DNA of 64,000 nucleotides from an uncultured Oscillospiraceae bacterium (GCA_944385475.1 CALWXJ010000021.1:22542-86541), one strand, 5' to 3'; counted from the stretch's first letter, positions 33,733 through 43,338 are shown. A program made the numbers and translations. Notes: generated by a model from the sequence alone, not told the origin.

Positions 33733-34782
33733 TCATTTTCTGGAAGAAGCGGAATAAAAATAGGGGCCGACTCCCTCCTTGGAGGGGGAGGCATACGTCC
33801 AGGTGAACCCCTGGTCCACAGCGTACCAATCCCACGGCTGCGGCTCTTCCGCCCCTGCCAGGGACAATAGTTCCTCCTTGGAGACCAGCTGCGTCTGGGG
33901 CTGACCCTGGGGCGGCTGCTGACCGTAAAACACCAGGCACTGTCCCTCCGGCACCATGGAAAGAGCCATCAGGGCGGGCATGCCCTCCAGACAGGGAAGC
34001 AGCTTTTTCGCAAAGAGGTTCCAAAGGGGATTTTCTCCGCCAAGGACATACCGGCCCAGGTCAGATTCGGACACACCTGCTGTAAAGGCATCCAGCCACC
34101 GGTTTCTGGCAGAGCGGGCATCGTTGGGCACCGGCTCCTCCCAGGGCAGGATCATGGTGCCCACACAGCGGTGAATGGGCTGCCCCAGATCATAGAATTT
34201 GGCCTCATAATCCGTCATGACCCCCACAGGGCCGTTTTCGTGGAGGTGGTAGGTGACCTCGGACAGAGCAAAGCCAAACCGGGGCAGTTCCTCCAGGGAG
34301 AAGTCAAACAGCGGGCGATTGTCCGTCTTGAAATGGATCTGGCCCCCCTCCTTCAGAACCTGGCGGTACAGCCGCAGGAAATTCCCATGGGTCAATCGCC
34401 GCTTGGCGTGACGGTTGCTGGGCCAGGGGTCGCAGAAGTTGATATAGATGCGGTCCACCTCACCTGGAGCAAAAAAGGAGGGCAGTTGGTCGGCGTTGGC
34501 ATCTACAAAAAAGACATTGTGCACTCCGGCGTTGCGGCAGCGCTCCATGGCCACCACCATGGCGTCGGGCACCATCTCGATGGCGATAAACAGAACATCA
34601 GGCTCCTGCGAGGCCGTGCCAGCGGTAAAGCGCCCTTTCCCGCAGCCCAGCTCCACCCGCAGTTCCCGGGCCTGGGGCATCAGTTCCCGCCATTTGCCCC
34701 GGCGGTCGTAGGGGTCGCGGATCAAAGAGGCGCCGCAGCGCTCCATACGGGGGATGAGGTTTTTCTTTTTTCTCATTCGCAT
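33733..34782 (-). CDS. trmB: tRNA (guanine-N7)-methyltransferase with extra C-terminal domain
   Basis: Residues 1-215 are a full TrmB enzyme. VELGCGKGRF binds S-adenosylmethionine, an AIEMVP motif comes next and NFCDPWPSNRHAKRRL carries the catalytic and tRNA-binding residues. It methylates G46 of tRNAs. TrmB usually ends near 215-240 residues, but here a further 130 residues of unknown type follow. This part contains a DLGRYVLGGENPLWNLFA segment and ends with an aromatic FTWTYA.PSKEG-like tail. No stop or frameshift separates the parts. GGAGGG lies before the ATG. Confidence 0.9.
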   Translation of the reverse strand: MRMRKKKNLIPRMERCGASLIRDPYDRRGKWRELMPQARELRVELGCGKGRFTAGTASQEPDVLFIAIEMVPDAMVVAMERCRNAGVHNVFFVDANADQLPSFFAPGEVDRIYINFCDPWPSNRHAKRRLTHGNFLRLYRQVLKEGGQIHFKTDNRPLFDFSLEELPRFGFALSEVTYHLHENGPVGVMTDYEAKFYDLGQPIHRCVGTMILPWEEPVPNDARSARNRWLDAFTAGVSESDLGRYVLGGENPLWNLFAKKLLPCLEGMPALMALSMVPEGQCLVFYGQQPPQGQPQTQLVSKEELLSLAGAEEPQPWDWYAVDQGFTWTYASPSKEGVGPYFYSASSRK

Positions 34783-35018
34783 TGGGTGAACCCTCCGGTA
34801 GCAAAAATGGGCCGGGAAAGCGGTGCCGCTCCGGCGCCCGCCATGACGGCGCAGACAAGCGGCAAGATGCCCTGCCGCCTCAGATAGAATAACAGTATAT
34901 ACGAAGGAGCGGCGTTTCGCAAGTGCCCTCCCAAATTTGTGCCCTCTAAGGAGAGATTGGATTTCGGGGAAAAGCCGCTGCTTTTTCCCGGAAGAAAAGC
35001 CAGGAAAAGGAAAGATAC

Positions 35019-35047
35019 TTGACAGGGGAGGAGGGCAGATCTAAAAT
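35019..35047 (+). promoter_or_regulatory. Promoter of the glycerophosphodiesterase gene
   Basis: TTGACA and TAAAAT are 17 bases apart, 33 bases before the start codon. Confidence 0.8.
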
Positions 35048-35079
35048 ATTTTCCGGCATTTGGGAAAGGAGAGGGAAGC

Positions 35080-36129
35080 ATGGAGGCAGTTACAGGCAAA
35101 AAAACAGGAAAAAGGCGCTGGCTCCGGGCCGCGGCCATTTTGGCGGGGGTGCTTTGCGCACTGGCTTTGGCGGGGGTGCTGATCGTACGCCACGACTGGT
35201 CCGGCGCACCTCCCATCTCCACCGCATCGTGCGCGAATCCCCACATTGCCGCAGATGGCATCTGCCGCATATCCGCCCATCGCTCCGGAGGCGGGATCGC
35301 CCCGGAAAATACGCTGATGGCTTTTCGTAACTGTGTGGAAGGACAGGCGTTTTCCGTGGATATTTTTGAATTTGACCTGCACATCACAAAAGACGGGGAG
35401 CTGGTCCTCCTCCACGATGACACGCTGGACCGCACCAGTGACGCAGTGGAGGTTTTCGGCTGTGAAAACGTGCTGCCTGCGGAGCACACTTATGAGGAGC
35501 TGCGCCAGCTGAACATGGGGGAGAGCTTCACGGCTTCCGATGGGACGACTCCATACCGGGGACTGCGGGGGGAGGACGTGCCGGAGGAGCTGCGGATCCT
35601 GCGGCTGGAGGATGCGTTTGCGTTTCTCCGGGAATACGGGGACTATGATTTTGTCATCGAGATCAAGGACAGCGGGGAAAATGGCCGCAAGGCCTGCGAC
35701 CGCCTCTCCCAGATCCTGGAGGACTATGGCCTGACCCAGCGGGCCGTGGTGGGGACGTTTCACGCCGATATCACAGAGTATTTGGATGCGGCCCACCCGG
35801 AACTGCTGCGGTCGGCCAGTATGAAAGAGGTGGCACTGCTGTACGGCGCGTCGCTTTTGGGGATTGATGTTCCCAAGGAGACGTTTGCCTTTGACGCCCT
35901 GCAGATCCCCTGCACCTACTATGGCATCCGCCTGGATACCACCCGGCTCATCAACTATGCCCACGCCCGGGATATTGCCGTGCAGTTTTGGACCATCAAC
36001 GATCCGGACACGGTATCGGAGCTTGCCGCCAAGGGAGCCGACTGCGTCATGACGGACTACCCAGACATGGCCTATGCGGCGCTGTATGGGACTAACGGGG
36101 AAGGACAGGGTGCGGAAAAAGCCGCATAA
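35080..36129 (+). CDS. Membrane-anchored glycerophosphodiester phosphodiesterase family protein
   Basis: The 349-residue protein has one N-terminal membrane helix (about 16-37) and an extracytoplasmic GDPD barrel from about 65. Catalytic motifs are AHRSGGGIAPENT (histidine near 67), EFDLHITKDG and LLHDDTLDRT. The C-terminal part has QFWTINDPDTV and a GADCVMTDYP end. Such enzymes hydrolyse glycerophosphodiesters to glycerol-3-phosphate. An insertion of about 25 residues follows near residue 150. AAAGGAG precedes the ATG. Confidence 0.9.
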   Translation: MEAVTGKKTGKRRWLRAAAILAGVLCALALAGVLIVRHDWSGAPPISTASCANPHIAADGICRISAHRSGGGIAPENTLMAFRNCVEGQAFSVDIFEFDLHITKDGELVLLHDDTLDRTSDAVEVFGCENVLPAEHTYEELRQLNMGESFTASDGTTPYRGLRGEDVPEELRILRLEDAFAFLREYGDYDFVIEIKDSGENGRKACDRLSQILEDYGLTQRAVVGTFHADITEYLDAAHPELLRSASMKEVALLYGASLLGIDVPKETFAFDALQIPCTYYGIRLDTTRLINYAHARDIAVQFWTINDPDTVSELAAKGADCVMTDYPDMAYAALYGTNGEGQGAEKAA

Positions 36130-36162
36130 AAAAGGCGGAGGGGCCGGGGCCCTTCCGCCTTC
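36127..36162. terminator. Terminator between GDPD and degV genes
   Basis: A GC-rich stem (36132-36161) carries an A run on one side that becomes a T run for the reverse-strand degV transcript. The forward side has only TTCTTA. Confidence 0.75.
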
Positions 36163-36216
36163 TTATATGACTGGATGGCTGCCTTTCCAGGGGACACCCC
36201 GGGCAGCGCAGGCAGC

Positions 36217-37068
36217 TTATTTCTTGTTGGGGAAAAAGGCAATGGCCACCACGCCCGGACCGGTATGGGTGCCGATGGTGCTGCCGATGCTGGAGATGGG
36301 GAGATGGTCTGTTTTCTCCTCATAGACTGAGGCACTGTCAGCGATATATTTTTGCAGCAGATGGTCGCTCAGGCCGCTGTACGCCAGGCAGAAGGGCTTG
36401 GAAAAGTCAATGCCCCCGGTCTCCCGCATTAAGGTCATCAGCATGTTGTTGCCGTTTTTGGAGCCCCGGGCCTTCCCCAGGATCACCACCTGGCCGTGCT
36501 CAACGGCGATCACGGGCTTGATGGACAGCAGCGTTCCCGCCATAGCGGCGGCGGAGGAGATGCGCCCCCCCTTTTTCAGATACTCCAGCGTGTCTAAAAG
36601 GGCGATGAGGCGGATCTCCTTTTTCTCCTGGTTCAAAGACGCCGCAATCTCCTGAATAGAGTGGCCCTGGTCCCGCAGCTCCATGGCCCGCTGGATCAAA
36701 ATCCGCTGTCCCACCGTGACATTTTCGCTGTCCACCACTACGCATTCGGGGAAATCCTCCGCCGCGATGCAGGCGCTCTGGTAACAGCCGGAGAGCTTGG
36801 CGGACAAGGTGATGCACACTGCCTGATCCCCCCGGTCCCGGATCTTTTGGAAGGCGGCGGCATAGGCGTAGGGGGTCAGCTGGCTGGTGGTGGGGAGGAT
36901 ATCAGACTCAATGAGTTTTTGAAAAAATTGGGTGTGGTCAATATCCACGCCGTCCCGGTACTCTTCGGCGCCGAAGATGGTCTTCAGGGGCAGGACCTCG
37001 ATGTCCCATTCCCGGGCCTCAGCCTGGGTGATATCACTGGCGGAATCGGTAATGATGCAGATGCTCAT
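36217..37068 (-). CDS. DegV family fatty-acid-binding protein
   Basis: The 283-residue protein has the DegV fold: IITDSASDI at residues 5-13, TTSQLTP near 60, a SGCYQSA motif near 93 and a C-terminal GTHTGPGVVAIAFF. DegV/FakB proteins hold a fatty acid for the kinase FakA, which phosphorylates it for phospholipid synthesis. No fakA gene is in the window. GAGGAG precedes the ATG. Confidence 0.93.
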   Translation of the reverse strand: MSICIITDSASDITQAEAREWDIEVLPLKTIFGAEEYRDGVDIDHTQFFQKLIESDILPTTSQLTPYAYAAAFQKIRDRGDQAVCITLSAKLSGCYQSACIAAEDFPECVVVDSENVTVGQRILIQRAMELRDQGHSIQEIAASLNQEKKEIRLIALLDTLEYLKKGGRISSAAAMAGTLLSIKPVIAVEHGQVVILGKARGSKNGNNMLMTLMRETGGIDFSKPFCLAYSGLSDHLLQKYIADSASVYEEKTDHLPISSIGSTIGTHTGPGVVAIAFFPNKK

Positions 37069-37153
37069 TTTGGATGCTCCTCATAGGGTTGTTGGGGGTC
37101 GGCGGCGGCCGTGGCAGGCAGCCGGAAGCCTTCCCGGGTAAAATGCTTCGTGC

Positions 37154-37182
37154 AGTATACTATAATTTCCCCCTTTTCGCAA
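37154..37182 (-). promoter_or_regulatory. degV promoter
   Basis: Reverse-strand TTGCGA (37182-37177) and TATACT (37159-37154) are 17 bases apart. Confidence 0.7.
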
Positions 37183-37221
37183 GCATAAATCTTCCAAAGA
37201 TGGACAAAATGCGTCAAGTAC

Positions 37222-37250
37222 TTGACAAAGGGTTCGTTCCCTCTTAAAAT
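37222..37250 (+). promoter_or_regulatory. leuS promoter
   Basis: TTGACA and TAAAAT are 17 bases apart. The -35 box lies inside the perfect palindrome GTCAAGTACTTGAC (37213-37226). Confidence 0.85.
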
Positions 37251-37256
37251 AACTGC

Positions 37257-37516
37257 TGATAATGACTTTGATGGGAAAAAAGACGGGGCGTCCCGCCTCC
37301 AGAGAGCCGGCGGAAGCTGCGAGCCGGTGGGGGAGCACCGTGTATCCTGGTCCCGGAGTTGCCCGCCTGAACCAACAGTAAGGCGGGCCGGAAGGCGCCG
37401 TTATTTGCCGGGCCCTACGGGGCGATGAGGGCCGCTTGGGCAACTGGCGGCTGAATCAGGGTGGTATCGCGTTTCGACGCCCCTGACCGCGTAATGCGCG
37501 GCCAGGGGCGTTTTTT
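37257..37516 (+). ncRNA. T-box leader controlling leuS
   Basis: A T-box core AATCAGGGTGGTATCGCG (37454-37471) is followed by a terminator stem (37478-37510) and a T run. Upstream are GATGGGAAAA, AGAGAG and a GCCGGC-type stem of Stem I. The predicted specifier CUG at 37347-37349 codes for leucine and is at the same offset from the GGAGYUGC element as UUC in the pheS leader. UGGU in the T-box can pair with the ACCA end of tRNA-Leu. Confidence 0.93.
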
Positions 37517-37616
37517 CGGCGCCGCCCGCCGTGGTGCCACATGCCCCGGGAGACAGGGATGTCCCATCTGCCCAAAAGGAAAATACCATTCCAGGAGAAT
37601 GGGAAGGAGAGAGACC

Positions 37617-40043
37617 ATGAAGTACGATTTTGCCAGCATTGAGAAAAAGTGGCAGCAAAAATGGCTGGAGGAGAAGCCTTTTGCCGCTGTCACCGGGGAT
37701 AAGACCCGGGAGAAATTTTACGGCCTGATCGAGTTTCCCTATCCCTCCGGACAGGGCCTCCACGTCGGCCACGCCCGCCCCTTTACCGCCATGGACATCA
37801 TTTGCCGGAAAAAGCGGATGCAGGGGTACAACGTCCTCTTCCCCATTGGCTATGATGCCTTTGGCCTGCCTACGGAGAATTATGCCGTCAAGCACCACAT
37901 CCATCCTGCCAAGGTGACCCATGACAACATTGAAAATTTCCGTAAGCAGCTGCATATGCTGGGCTACTCTTTTGACTGGGATCGGGAAGTGAACACTACG
38001 GACCCCAATTATTATAAGTGGACCCAGTGGATCTTTTTGCAGATGTTCAAGAAGGGCCTTGCCTACAAGGCCTCCATGCCGGTGAACTGGTGTACCAGCT
38101 GCAAAATCGTCCTGGCCAATGAGGAGGTCGTGGACGGCGTCTGCGAGCGCTGCGGCGGCGAGGTCATCCGTAAGGAAAAGAGCCAGTGGATGCTGGCCAT
38201 CACCAAGTATGCCGACCGCCTCATCGATGATCTGGATGATCTGGACTATATCGAACGGGTAAAGATCCAGCAGAAGAACTGGATCGGCCGGTCTGAGGGC
38301 ACGGAGGTGGACTTCACCGCCACCAACGGCGACAAGCTGACGGTTTACACCACCCGCTGTGATACCCTCTTCGGCGTCACCTACATGGTCATCTCCCCCG
38401 AGCATCCTTTCTTGCAAAAGTGGAAGGATCAGATCAAGAACTGGGACGTCGTGGCGGCCTATATCGACGAGGCAGCCCACAAATCCGACTTTGAGCGCGG
38501 TGAGCTGAACAAGGAGAAGACCGGCGTCCGACTGGAGGGCATTGAGGCCATCAACCCCGCCAGCGGCAAGCAGGTGCCCCTGTTTGTCTCCGACTATGTC
38601 CTCATGGGCTACGGCACCGGCATCGTCATGGGCGTGCCCGGACACGACCAGCGCGACTGGGAATTTGCCACGAAGTTCGGCCTGCCCATCATTGAGGTGG
38701 TCAAGGGCGGGGACATCACCAAAGAGGCCTTCACCCTCAAGGATGACACGGGTATCATGGTCAACTCCGGTTTCCTGGACGGTATGACGGTGAAAGAGGC
38801 CATCCCCGCTATGAAGAAGTGGGTCACGGAGCAGGGCATCGGCCGCCCCAAGACCAACTTCAAGCTCCGGGACTGGGTCTTCAGCCGCCAGCGCTACTGG
38901 GGCGAGCCCATCCCTCTGGTGAACTGCCCCAAGTGCGGCTGGGTGCCCCTGCCGGAGGATCAGCTGCCCCTGCTGCTGCCGGAGGTAGACTCCTATGAGG
39001 TCACCGATACCGGCGAGTCCCCCCTGGCCAAGATGACCGACTGGGTCAACACCACTTGCCCCTGCTGCGGTGGCCCTGCCCAGCGTGAGACGGACACCAT
39101 GCCCCAGTGGGCCGGTTCTTCCTGGTACTTCCTGCGGTATATGGATCCCCATAACGACAAGGCCCTGGCCAGTAAGGAGGCTTTGGATTACTGGTCTCCC
39201 GTGGACTGGTACAACGGCGGCATGGAGCATACCACGCTGCACCTGCTCTACTCCCGCTTCTGGCATAAATTCCTCTATGACATCGGCGTGGTGCCCGCCA
39301 AAGAACCCTATGCCAAGCGCACCAGCCACGGCATGATCCTGGGTGAGGGCGGCGAGAAGATGTCTAAATCCCGGGGCAATGTGGTGAACCCCAATGATAT
39401 TGTGGAGCAGTATGGCGCTGATACCATGCGGCTTTATATCATGTTTGTGGGAGACTTTGAGCAGGCCGCCACCTGGTCCAATGAGGCGGTGAAGGGCTCC
39501 AAACGGTTTTTGTTTTTTGTGTGGAACCTGGCGGAGGGCGCCGGCGAGAGCTATGAAGTGACGCCTGCCAATGAGGCCATCATCCACAAGACCATCAAGA
39601 AGGTCACGGAGGACATTGACTCCTTGAAGATGAATACCGCCATTGCCGCGCAGATGTCCCTGGTCAACGAGCTCTCTGCCAACGGGTGCACCCGGGGGGA
39701 TGTGCAGTATTTGCTGCTGCTGCTCAATCCCTTTGCCCCCCATATCACGGAGGAGCTGTGGGAGATGCTGGGCTTTGCGGCCAAGACCGGGAAGATGTGC
39801 TGCCAGGCCCAGTGGCCCGTGGCCGATGAGAGCAAGACCGTGGCTGCCACGGTGGATATGGCCGTCCAGGTGAACGGCAAGCTCAAGGGCAGCATCTCCA
39901 TGCCCACGGACAGCGAGGAATCCGCTGTGGTGGAGGCCGCCTTGAAGGTGGAGAAAGTGGCCAAGGCCGTGGAAAATATGAAGATCGTGAAGACCATCCT
40001 GGTGAAGAACCGGCTGGTGAACCTGATCGTCAAGCCCCAGTAA
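37617..40043 (+). CDS. leuS: Leucyl-tRNA synthetase
   Basis: The 808-residue class I synthetase starts [16 protein letters not shown]. The HIGH-type motif is [13 protein letters not shown], followed by the editing domain with [14 protein letters not shown] (about 250). A zinc-binding stretch CPKCGWVP is near 440. The KMSKS signature is present as [10 protein letters not shown] near 580. The anticodon-binding domain and a C-terminal peptide with SMPTDSEE follow. The ATG at 37617 follows GGAAGGAG. The gene is preceded by its T-box. Confidence 0.98.
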   Translation: MKYDFASIEKKWQQKWLEEKPFAAVTGDKTREKFYGLIEFPYPSGQGLHVGHARPFTAMDIICRKKRMQGYNVLFPIGYDAFGLPTENYAVKHHIHPAKVTHDNIENFRKQLHMLGYSFDWDREVNTTDPNYYKWTQWIFLQMFKKGLAYKASMPVNWCTSCKIVLANEEVVDGVCERCGGEVIRKEKSQWMLAITKYADRLIDDLDDLDYIERVKIQQKNWIGRSEGTEVDFTATNGDKLTVYTTRCDTLFGVTYMVISPEHPFLQKWKDQIKNWDVVAAYIDEAAHKSDFERGELNKEKTGVRLEGIEAINPASGKQVPLFVSDYVLMGYGTGIVMGVPGHDQRDWEFATKFGLPIIEVVKGGDITKEAFTLKDDTGIMVNSGFLDGMTVKEAIPAMKKWVTEQGIGRPKTNFKLRDWVFSRQRYWGEPIPLVNCPKCGWVPLPEDQLPLLLPEVDSYEVTDTGESPLAKMTDWVNTTCPCCGGPAQRETDTMPQWAGSSWYFLRYMDPHNDKALASKEALDYWSPVDWYNGGMEHTTLHLLYSRFWHKFLYDIGVVPAKEPYAKRTSHGMILGEGGEKMSKSRGNVVNPNDIVEQYGADTMRLYIMFVGDFEQAATWSNEAVKGSKRFLFFVWNLAEGAGESYEVTPANEAIIHKTIKKVTEDIDSLKMNTAIAAQMSLVNELSANGCTRGDVQYLLLLLNPFAPHITEELWEMLGFAAKTGKMCCQAQWPVADESKTVAATVDMAVQVNGKLKGSISMPTDSEESAVVEAALKVEKVAKAVENMKIVKTILVKNRLVNLIVKPQ

Positions 40044-40068
40044 GTTGCTTCCCCCAGAGATATCCGCA

Positions 40069-40109
40069 GACGCCGGAACGAAGGCTCTTTCGTTCCGGCG
40101 TCCGCTTTT
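40069..40109 (+). terminator. leuS terminator
   Basis: A 14-bp stem (40069-40082 with 40089-40102) is followed by CGCTTTT. Confidence 0.8.
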
Positions 40110-40340
40110 GCCCGGCGCTTTTATGGGCAATTTCTTCCGAAATACCGGTATTTGGATCTGATTTTTGTCAGTTGATTGACATGCAACAGGGCACTGGCAT
40201 ATAACGGCCTGAGGGGAAGTTTTCCGTAAAGGGCATTTGCACAGGGTGAAGGCGGGGCAGAGGAGGGGATTTCGAGGCAAGGCCGCAGAGTGCTTGATTT
40301 GCCAGTATTTATCCCAAAACGGGACTTTTCGAAAATTTTC
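40110..40340. other. Intergenic region without a supported gene
   Basis: Between the leuS terminator and the rpsU promoter I see no convincing frame with a ribosome site and no RNA I recognise. There is a GAAATACCGGTATTTGG inverted repeat around 40140. Confidence 0.4.
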
Positions 40341-40369
40341 TTGACAAGCAGAAAGATCCTCTATATAAT
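40341..40369 (+). promoter_or_regulatory. rpsU promoter
   Basis: TTGACA and TATAAT, both perfect, are 17 bases apart. The 80-base leader contains GCCATA/TATGGC and GTATCC/GGATAC stems. Confidence 0.93.
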
Positions 40370-40452
40370 AAGCATGTTAAAGCCATAGAATTGTTTATGG
40401 CCCTTAAAGTATCCTGGATTGAGCCGGATACCTCGGAGGGAGGGAAAGATAG

Positions 40453-40635
40453 ATGTCTGAGATCCACGTGAAGGACGGCGAGTCCATCGATAGCGCCCTG
40501 AAGCGTTTTAAGCGCAGCTGCGCTAAGGCGGGCGTGATCGCGGAGGTCCGCAAGAGAGAGCACTATGAGAGCCCCAGCGTAAAGCGCCGCAAGAAGTCTG
40601 AGGCCGCTCGCAAGAATAAGAAGCGCTTTTATTGA
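40453..40635 (+). CDS. rpsU: Ribosomal protein bS21
   Basis: The 60-residue basic protein begins [19 protein letters not shown] and ends in an Arg/Lys-rich tail, matching bS21. It sits at the 30S platform near the anti-Shine-Dalgarno sequence and helps mRNA binding. GGAGGG precedes the ATG. It is a single-gene unit with a consensus promoter and a strong terminator. Confidence 0.97.
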   Translation: MSEIHVKDGESIDSALKRFKRSCAKAGVIAEVRKREHYESPSVKRRKKSEAARKNKKRFY

Positions 40636-40643
40636 TTGCTAAT

Positions 40644-40674
40644 AAAACGCCGTGCCTGCAGGCACGGCGTTTTT
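40644..40674. terminator. Terminator shared by rpsU and the convergent gene
   Basis: A 13-bp AACGCC-type stem with a TGCA loop, flanked by A and T runs. Confidence 0.9.
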
Positions 40675-40678
40675 CTGC

Positions 40679-41446
40679 CTATTTGGCGGTACTGAAGAGG
40701 GCGCTTGCCAGGTCCTTGATCTCCGCCCAAGGGAGAAACGCAGCGGTGTATCCAAGGGATGCCCCGATCTGCAGCTTTTTGCGCAGCGTGGCGGCATCGT
40801 CATAAAGGACAAAGCGGGTTTGGGGGCCCTGCCCGTAAGTGAAATACCGGGTGCAGAGATCCTGGGAGAAAAAGACGCTGGGACGATGCTCCTCTGTGAT
40901 TTTTTGAAGCTGCGCCTCTGTCAGGCTCTGGCCCACACCGGAGGGACAGGGAAGGGGAAATTCCATCCGCATTTGTTGCATGCTTAAGGCAGAAGGCCCC
41001 TTTCGGCGCTGAAGCTGTTCTTGCAGGTACTGGTCAAATTGACCGCCGGACAGGGCTGTCTCCACCAGCACAGTCCCAGCGGGAGATGCCCCGGCATAGG
41101 CCGGCGGCAGGTAGAGCCTTCGCCGGCCACCCTGAAGGCGGCGGTCCAATGTCTGGGTGAGCGCTGTGAGGTCCCGGCGCTGGGGCTGATCAAAATCCAA
41201 AAGGACGCCGCCGTAATTGCGCCGCCCGCACTCTCTCAAGATGGCGGCGACCAGAGATTCCGGATCCGCCACCTCCGGGGCGCTGTGGTCGGTAAGGCCC
41301 AACAGCCCTCCCTGAGTCTGCAGCAGCAGATTGTGCCGCAGCAGGGTGGAATCAGGGCCGATATGGTAGGCCATATGGGCCAAAGGGCGGCGGTAGCGGC
41401 CCGCCTCCCGTTCTTCCGCCGGCGCGGCGGCAATCAAAATCTGCAC
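40679..41446 (-). CDS. Uncharacterised protein, possible TIM-barrel glycosidase-like fold
   Basis: The product has 255 residues, starting from GTG at 41446 with GGGGGAG 6 bases upstream. A YGGVLLDFDQP segment near residue 80 resembles the DxxDxD-like strand of GH18 relatives. A later VLYDDAATLRKKLQIGASLGYTAAFLPWAEI pattern also fits the end of such a barrel. The typical acidic catalytic pair is not clear, so it may be a non-enzymatic binder. No signal peptide is visible. It is divergent from yqeG and has no obvious partner. Confidence 0.6.
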   Translation of the reverse strand: MQILIAAAPAEEREAGRYRRPLAHMAYHIGPDSTLLRHNLLLQTQGGLLGLTDHSAPEVADPESLVAAILRECGRRNYGGVLLDFDQPQRRDLTALTQTLDRRLQGGRRRLYLPPAYAGASPAGTVLVETALSGGQFDQYLQEQLQRRKGPSALSMQQMRMEFPLPCPSGVGQSLTEAQLQKITEEHRPSVFFSQDLCTRYFTYGQGPQTRFVLYDDAATLRKKLQIGASLGYTAAFLPWAEIKDLASALFSTAK

Positions 41447-41458
41447 GGCAACTCCCCC

Positions 41459-41487
41459 TTGTCACTGGCCGGGCCAGATGGTATACT
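41459..41487 (+). promoter_or_regulatory. yqeG promoter
   Basis: TTGTCA and TATACT are 17 bases apart. Confidence 0.65.
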
Positions 41488-41524
41488 CAAGTGGTATCAC
41501 TACTATGTGAAAAAGGAGCCAATT

Positions 41525-42034
41525 ATGTCCTTTTCCCTAATTCCGGACCGTCTGTATGACCGCTATGCCCAGATCACGCCGGAGCAGCTGCAGGGCCTGG
41601 GCGTGAAGCTGCTGCTCAGCGACCTGGACTTTACGCTGGCACCAAAATCCGTCCGCTGTCCGGATGAGGCGCTGCACCGGTGGATCCACGCCATGACCCA
41701 GGCGGGCATCACGGTGATGATCGTCTCCAATAACCGCTCCGGGAAGCGGGTGCGGGAATTTTGCGCGGATCTTGGGATCTCTTACCAGGGGCATGCCGGA
41801 AAGCCCAGCCCCAGGGGACTGCTGGCGGCTATGGATCGGGCAGGGGCGAAGCGGGAGCAGACGGTGATGCTGGGAGACAAGCTCCTGACAGACGTGCTGG
41901 CGGCCAAGCGGGCGGGAGTCTTATCCTTTATGGTGGAGCCTGCGGGAGGTGCGGTGACACCTTGGCAAAAAGTGCTTCACGCGCTGCAGGAGCCCTTTAA
42001 AGACGTCTGCCGCCGGCAAATGGAAAAAAAATGA
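41525..42034 (+). CDS. YqeG family HAD-IIIA phosphatase
   Basis: The 169-residue product has the HAD motif LLLSDLDFTL near residue 33, where the two aspartates flank Leu. The VSNNRSGKRV threonine/serine motif (about 75), a KPSPRG lysine motif (about 105) and MLGDKLLTDVLAAKRAG (about 130) follow. This matches YqeG, which in some bacteria acts as a phosphatidylglycerophosphate phosphatase-like enzyme, though its physiological substrate here is unproven. GGAG lies before the ATG. Confidence 0.9.
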   Translation: MSFSLIPDRLYDRYAQITPEQLQGLGVKLLLSDLDFTLAPKSVRCPDEALHRWIHAMTQAGITVMIVSNNRSGKRVREFCADLGISYQGHAGKPSPRGLLAAMDRAGAKREQTVMLGDKLLTDVLAAKRAGVLSFMVEPAGGAVTPWQKVLHALQEPFKDVCRRQMEKK

Positions 42035-42066
42035 GGAATTTTTCCCCGGGAATCGGGGAAAAACCC

Positions 42067-42095
42067 TTGCAATGGGGAACAACATGGGATAAAAT
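42067..42095 (+). promoter_or_regulatory. efp promoter
   Basis: TTGCAA and TAAAAT are 17 bases apart. Confidence 0.65.
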
Positions 42096-42183
42096 ATCAT
42101 CGGTATTTTATGGGCGAGAAAATGGAGAAAATGTCCTGCCGCAGGTCGTTTTCTCATGAAACATCTGTGAGGAGGAAGTTATT

Positions 42184-42753
42184 ATGCCTACAATTACTGC
42201 CGGCGATTTTCGCAATGGCGTCACGTTTGAGATGGATGGAAAAGTCATGACCGTGGTGGAGTTCCAGCACGTCAAGCCGGGCAAGGGCGCGGCTTTTGTG
42301 CGGACCAAGTACAAAAACGTCATGACCGGTGCCATCCGTGAGGAGTCCTTCAACCCCACCGCCAAATTTGAGCAGGCCGTGGTGGAGCGCAAGGATGCTG
42401 AATACAGCTATAACGATGGGGATCTTTATTACTTTATGGATCCTGAGACCTTTGACATGACCCCGCTGAACCGGGATGTGCTGGGGGATGCCTTCAAGTT
42501 CGTCAAGGAGAACACCATGTGCAAGCTGGTGAGCTACAAGGGCAATGTGTTCTCCGTGGAAGTCCCCAACTTCATGGATCTGGAAGTCACCCAGACTGAG
42601 CCTGGCGTCCGGGGCGACACTGCCACCAATGTCACCAAGCCCGCCACGCTGGAGACCGGCGCTGTGATCAAAGTGCCCCTCTTTATCAACGAGGGGGATA
42701 AGATCCAGGTGGACACCCGTACGGGAGAATACCTGGGCCGCAGCAAGGAATAA
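42184..42753 (+). CDS. efp: Elongation factor P
   Basis: The 189-residue product begins with the EF-P domain I ([14 protein letters not shown]) and the loop [12 protein letters not shown], whose lysine reaches the peptidyl centre. Domains II and III follow. EF-P rescues ribosomes stalled on proline runs. GAGGAGG precedes the ATG. In this group the loop lysine is sometimes unmodified; no epmA-like gene is visible in the window. Confidence 0.97.
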   Translation: MPTITAGDFRNGVTFEMDGKVMTVVEFQHVKPGKGAAFVRTKYKNVMTGAIREESFNPTAKFEQAVVERKDAEYSYNDGDLYYFMDPETFDMTPLNRDVLGDAFKFVKENTMCKLVSYKGNVFSVEVPNFMDLEVTQTEPGVRGDTATNVTKPATLETGAVIKVPLFINEGDKIQVDTRTGEYLGRSKE

Positions 42754-42760
42754 TCGCAGG

Positions 42761-42783
42761 AAGGGGGCGCTGTCCCCCTTTTT
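42761..42783 (+). terminator. efp terminator
   Basis: A 7-bp stem AAGGGGG/CCCCCTT followed by TTT. Confidence 0.7.
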
Positions 42784-42853
42784 CTGTTCCCGCCGTCTTG
42801 AAAGGGCGGCACGAGCTGAAAATTTTTAGATGAGTTTGGAAAGGGGTATCGTT

Positions 42854-43276
42854 ATGGAAATCATGGAGCGCGTTTCTTATCTCAAGGGCCTGGCAGAGGG
42901 CATGGAGCTGGACGTGGAGAAGAAAGAAGGAAAGCTGCTTGCCGCCATCATCGACGTCCTGGAGGACATCGCCCTGGAGCTGGAAGACATTCAGGATGAC
43001 CAGGCAGAGCTGGCAGACGGCCTGGACGTGGTCAGCGATGATCTGGAGGATGTGGAGGACGTGGTCTTCGGCGAGGAGGAAGACGAGGACGAAGAGGACG
43101 AGGATGAGGATTGCTACGCCACCACCTGCCCCAATTGCGAAGAGACGATCTACTTCGACGAGTCCATCCTGGATGACGGAGAGGTGACCTGCCCCAACTG
43201 CGGCGAGAAGCTGGAGTTTGATATGGACAGCCTGGATGAGACTGACGGGGAAGAGGACGACGGCTCGGAAGAGTGA
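42854..43276 (+). CDS. CD1247-like acidic zinc-ribbon protein
   Basis: The 140-residue product starts with the MEIMERVSYLKGLAEGMEL segment that marks the CD1247 N-terminal family of Clostridia. An acidic helical part (about 25-75) follows, with a run of Glu/Asp near 72-88. The C-terminus has a zinc ribbon, CPNCEETIYFDE then CPNCGEKLEFD. AAAGGGG precedes the ATG at 42854. The zinc ribbon hints at nucleic acid or protein binding. The function is unknown. Confidence 0.8.
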   Translation: MEIMERVSYLKGLAEGMELDVEKKEGKLLAAIIDVLEDIALELEDIQDDQAELADGLDVVSDDLEDVEDVVFGEEEDEDEEDEDEDCYATTCPNCEETIYFDESILDDGEVTCPNCGEKLEFDMDSLDETDGEEDDGSEE

Positions 43277-43300
43277 TGACGGCTTTTTCCTGCTGAGATG

Positions 43301-43338
43301 AAACCACGCCCGGCGCAAAGCGCCGGGCGTGGTTTTTT
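43301..43338 (+). terminator. Terminator of the CD1247-like gene
   Basis: A 16-bp stem with an AAA loop, followed by six T residues. Confidence 0.92.

Noticed and set aside
37401-40280. 959-codon frame on the reverse strand opposite leuS
   Set aside because: It is an antisense shadow of leuS caused by high GC. No ribosome site or family match is seen.
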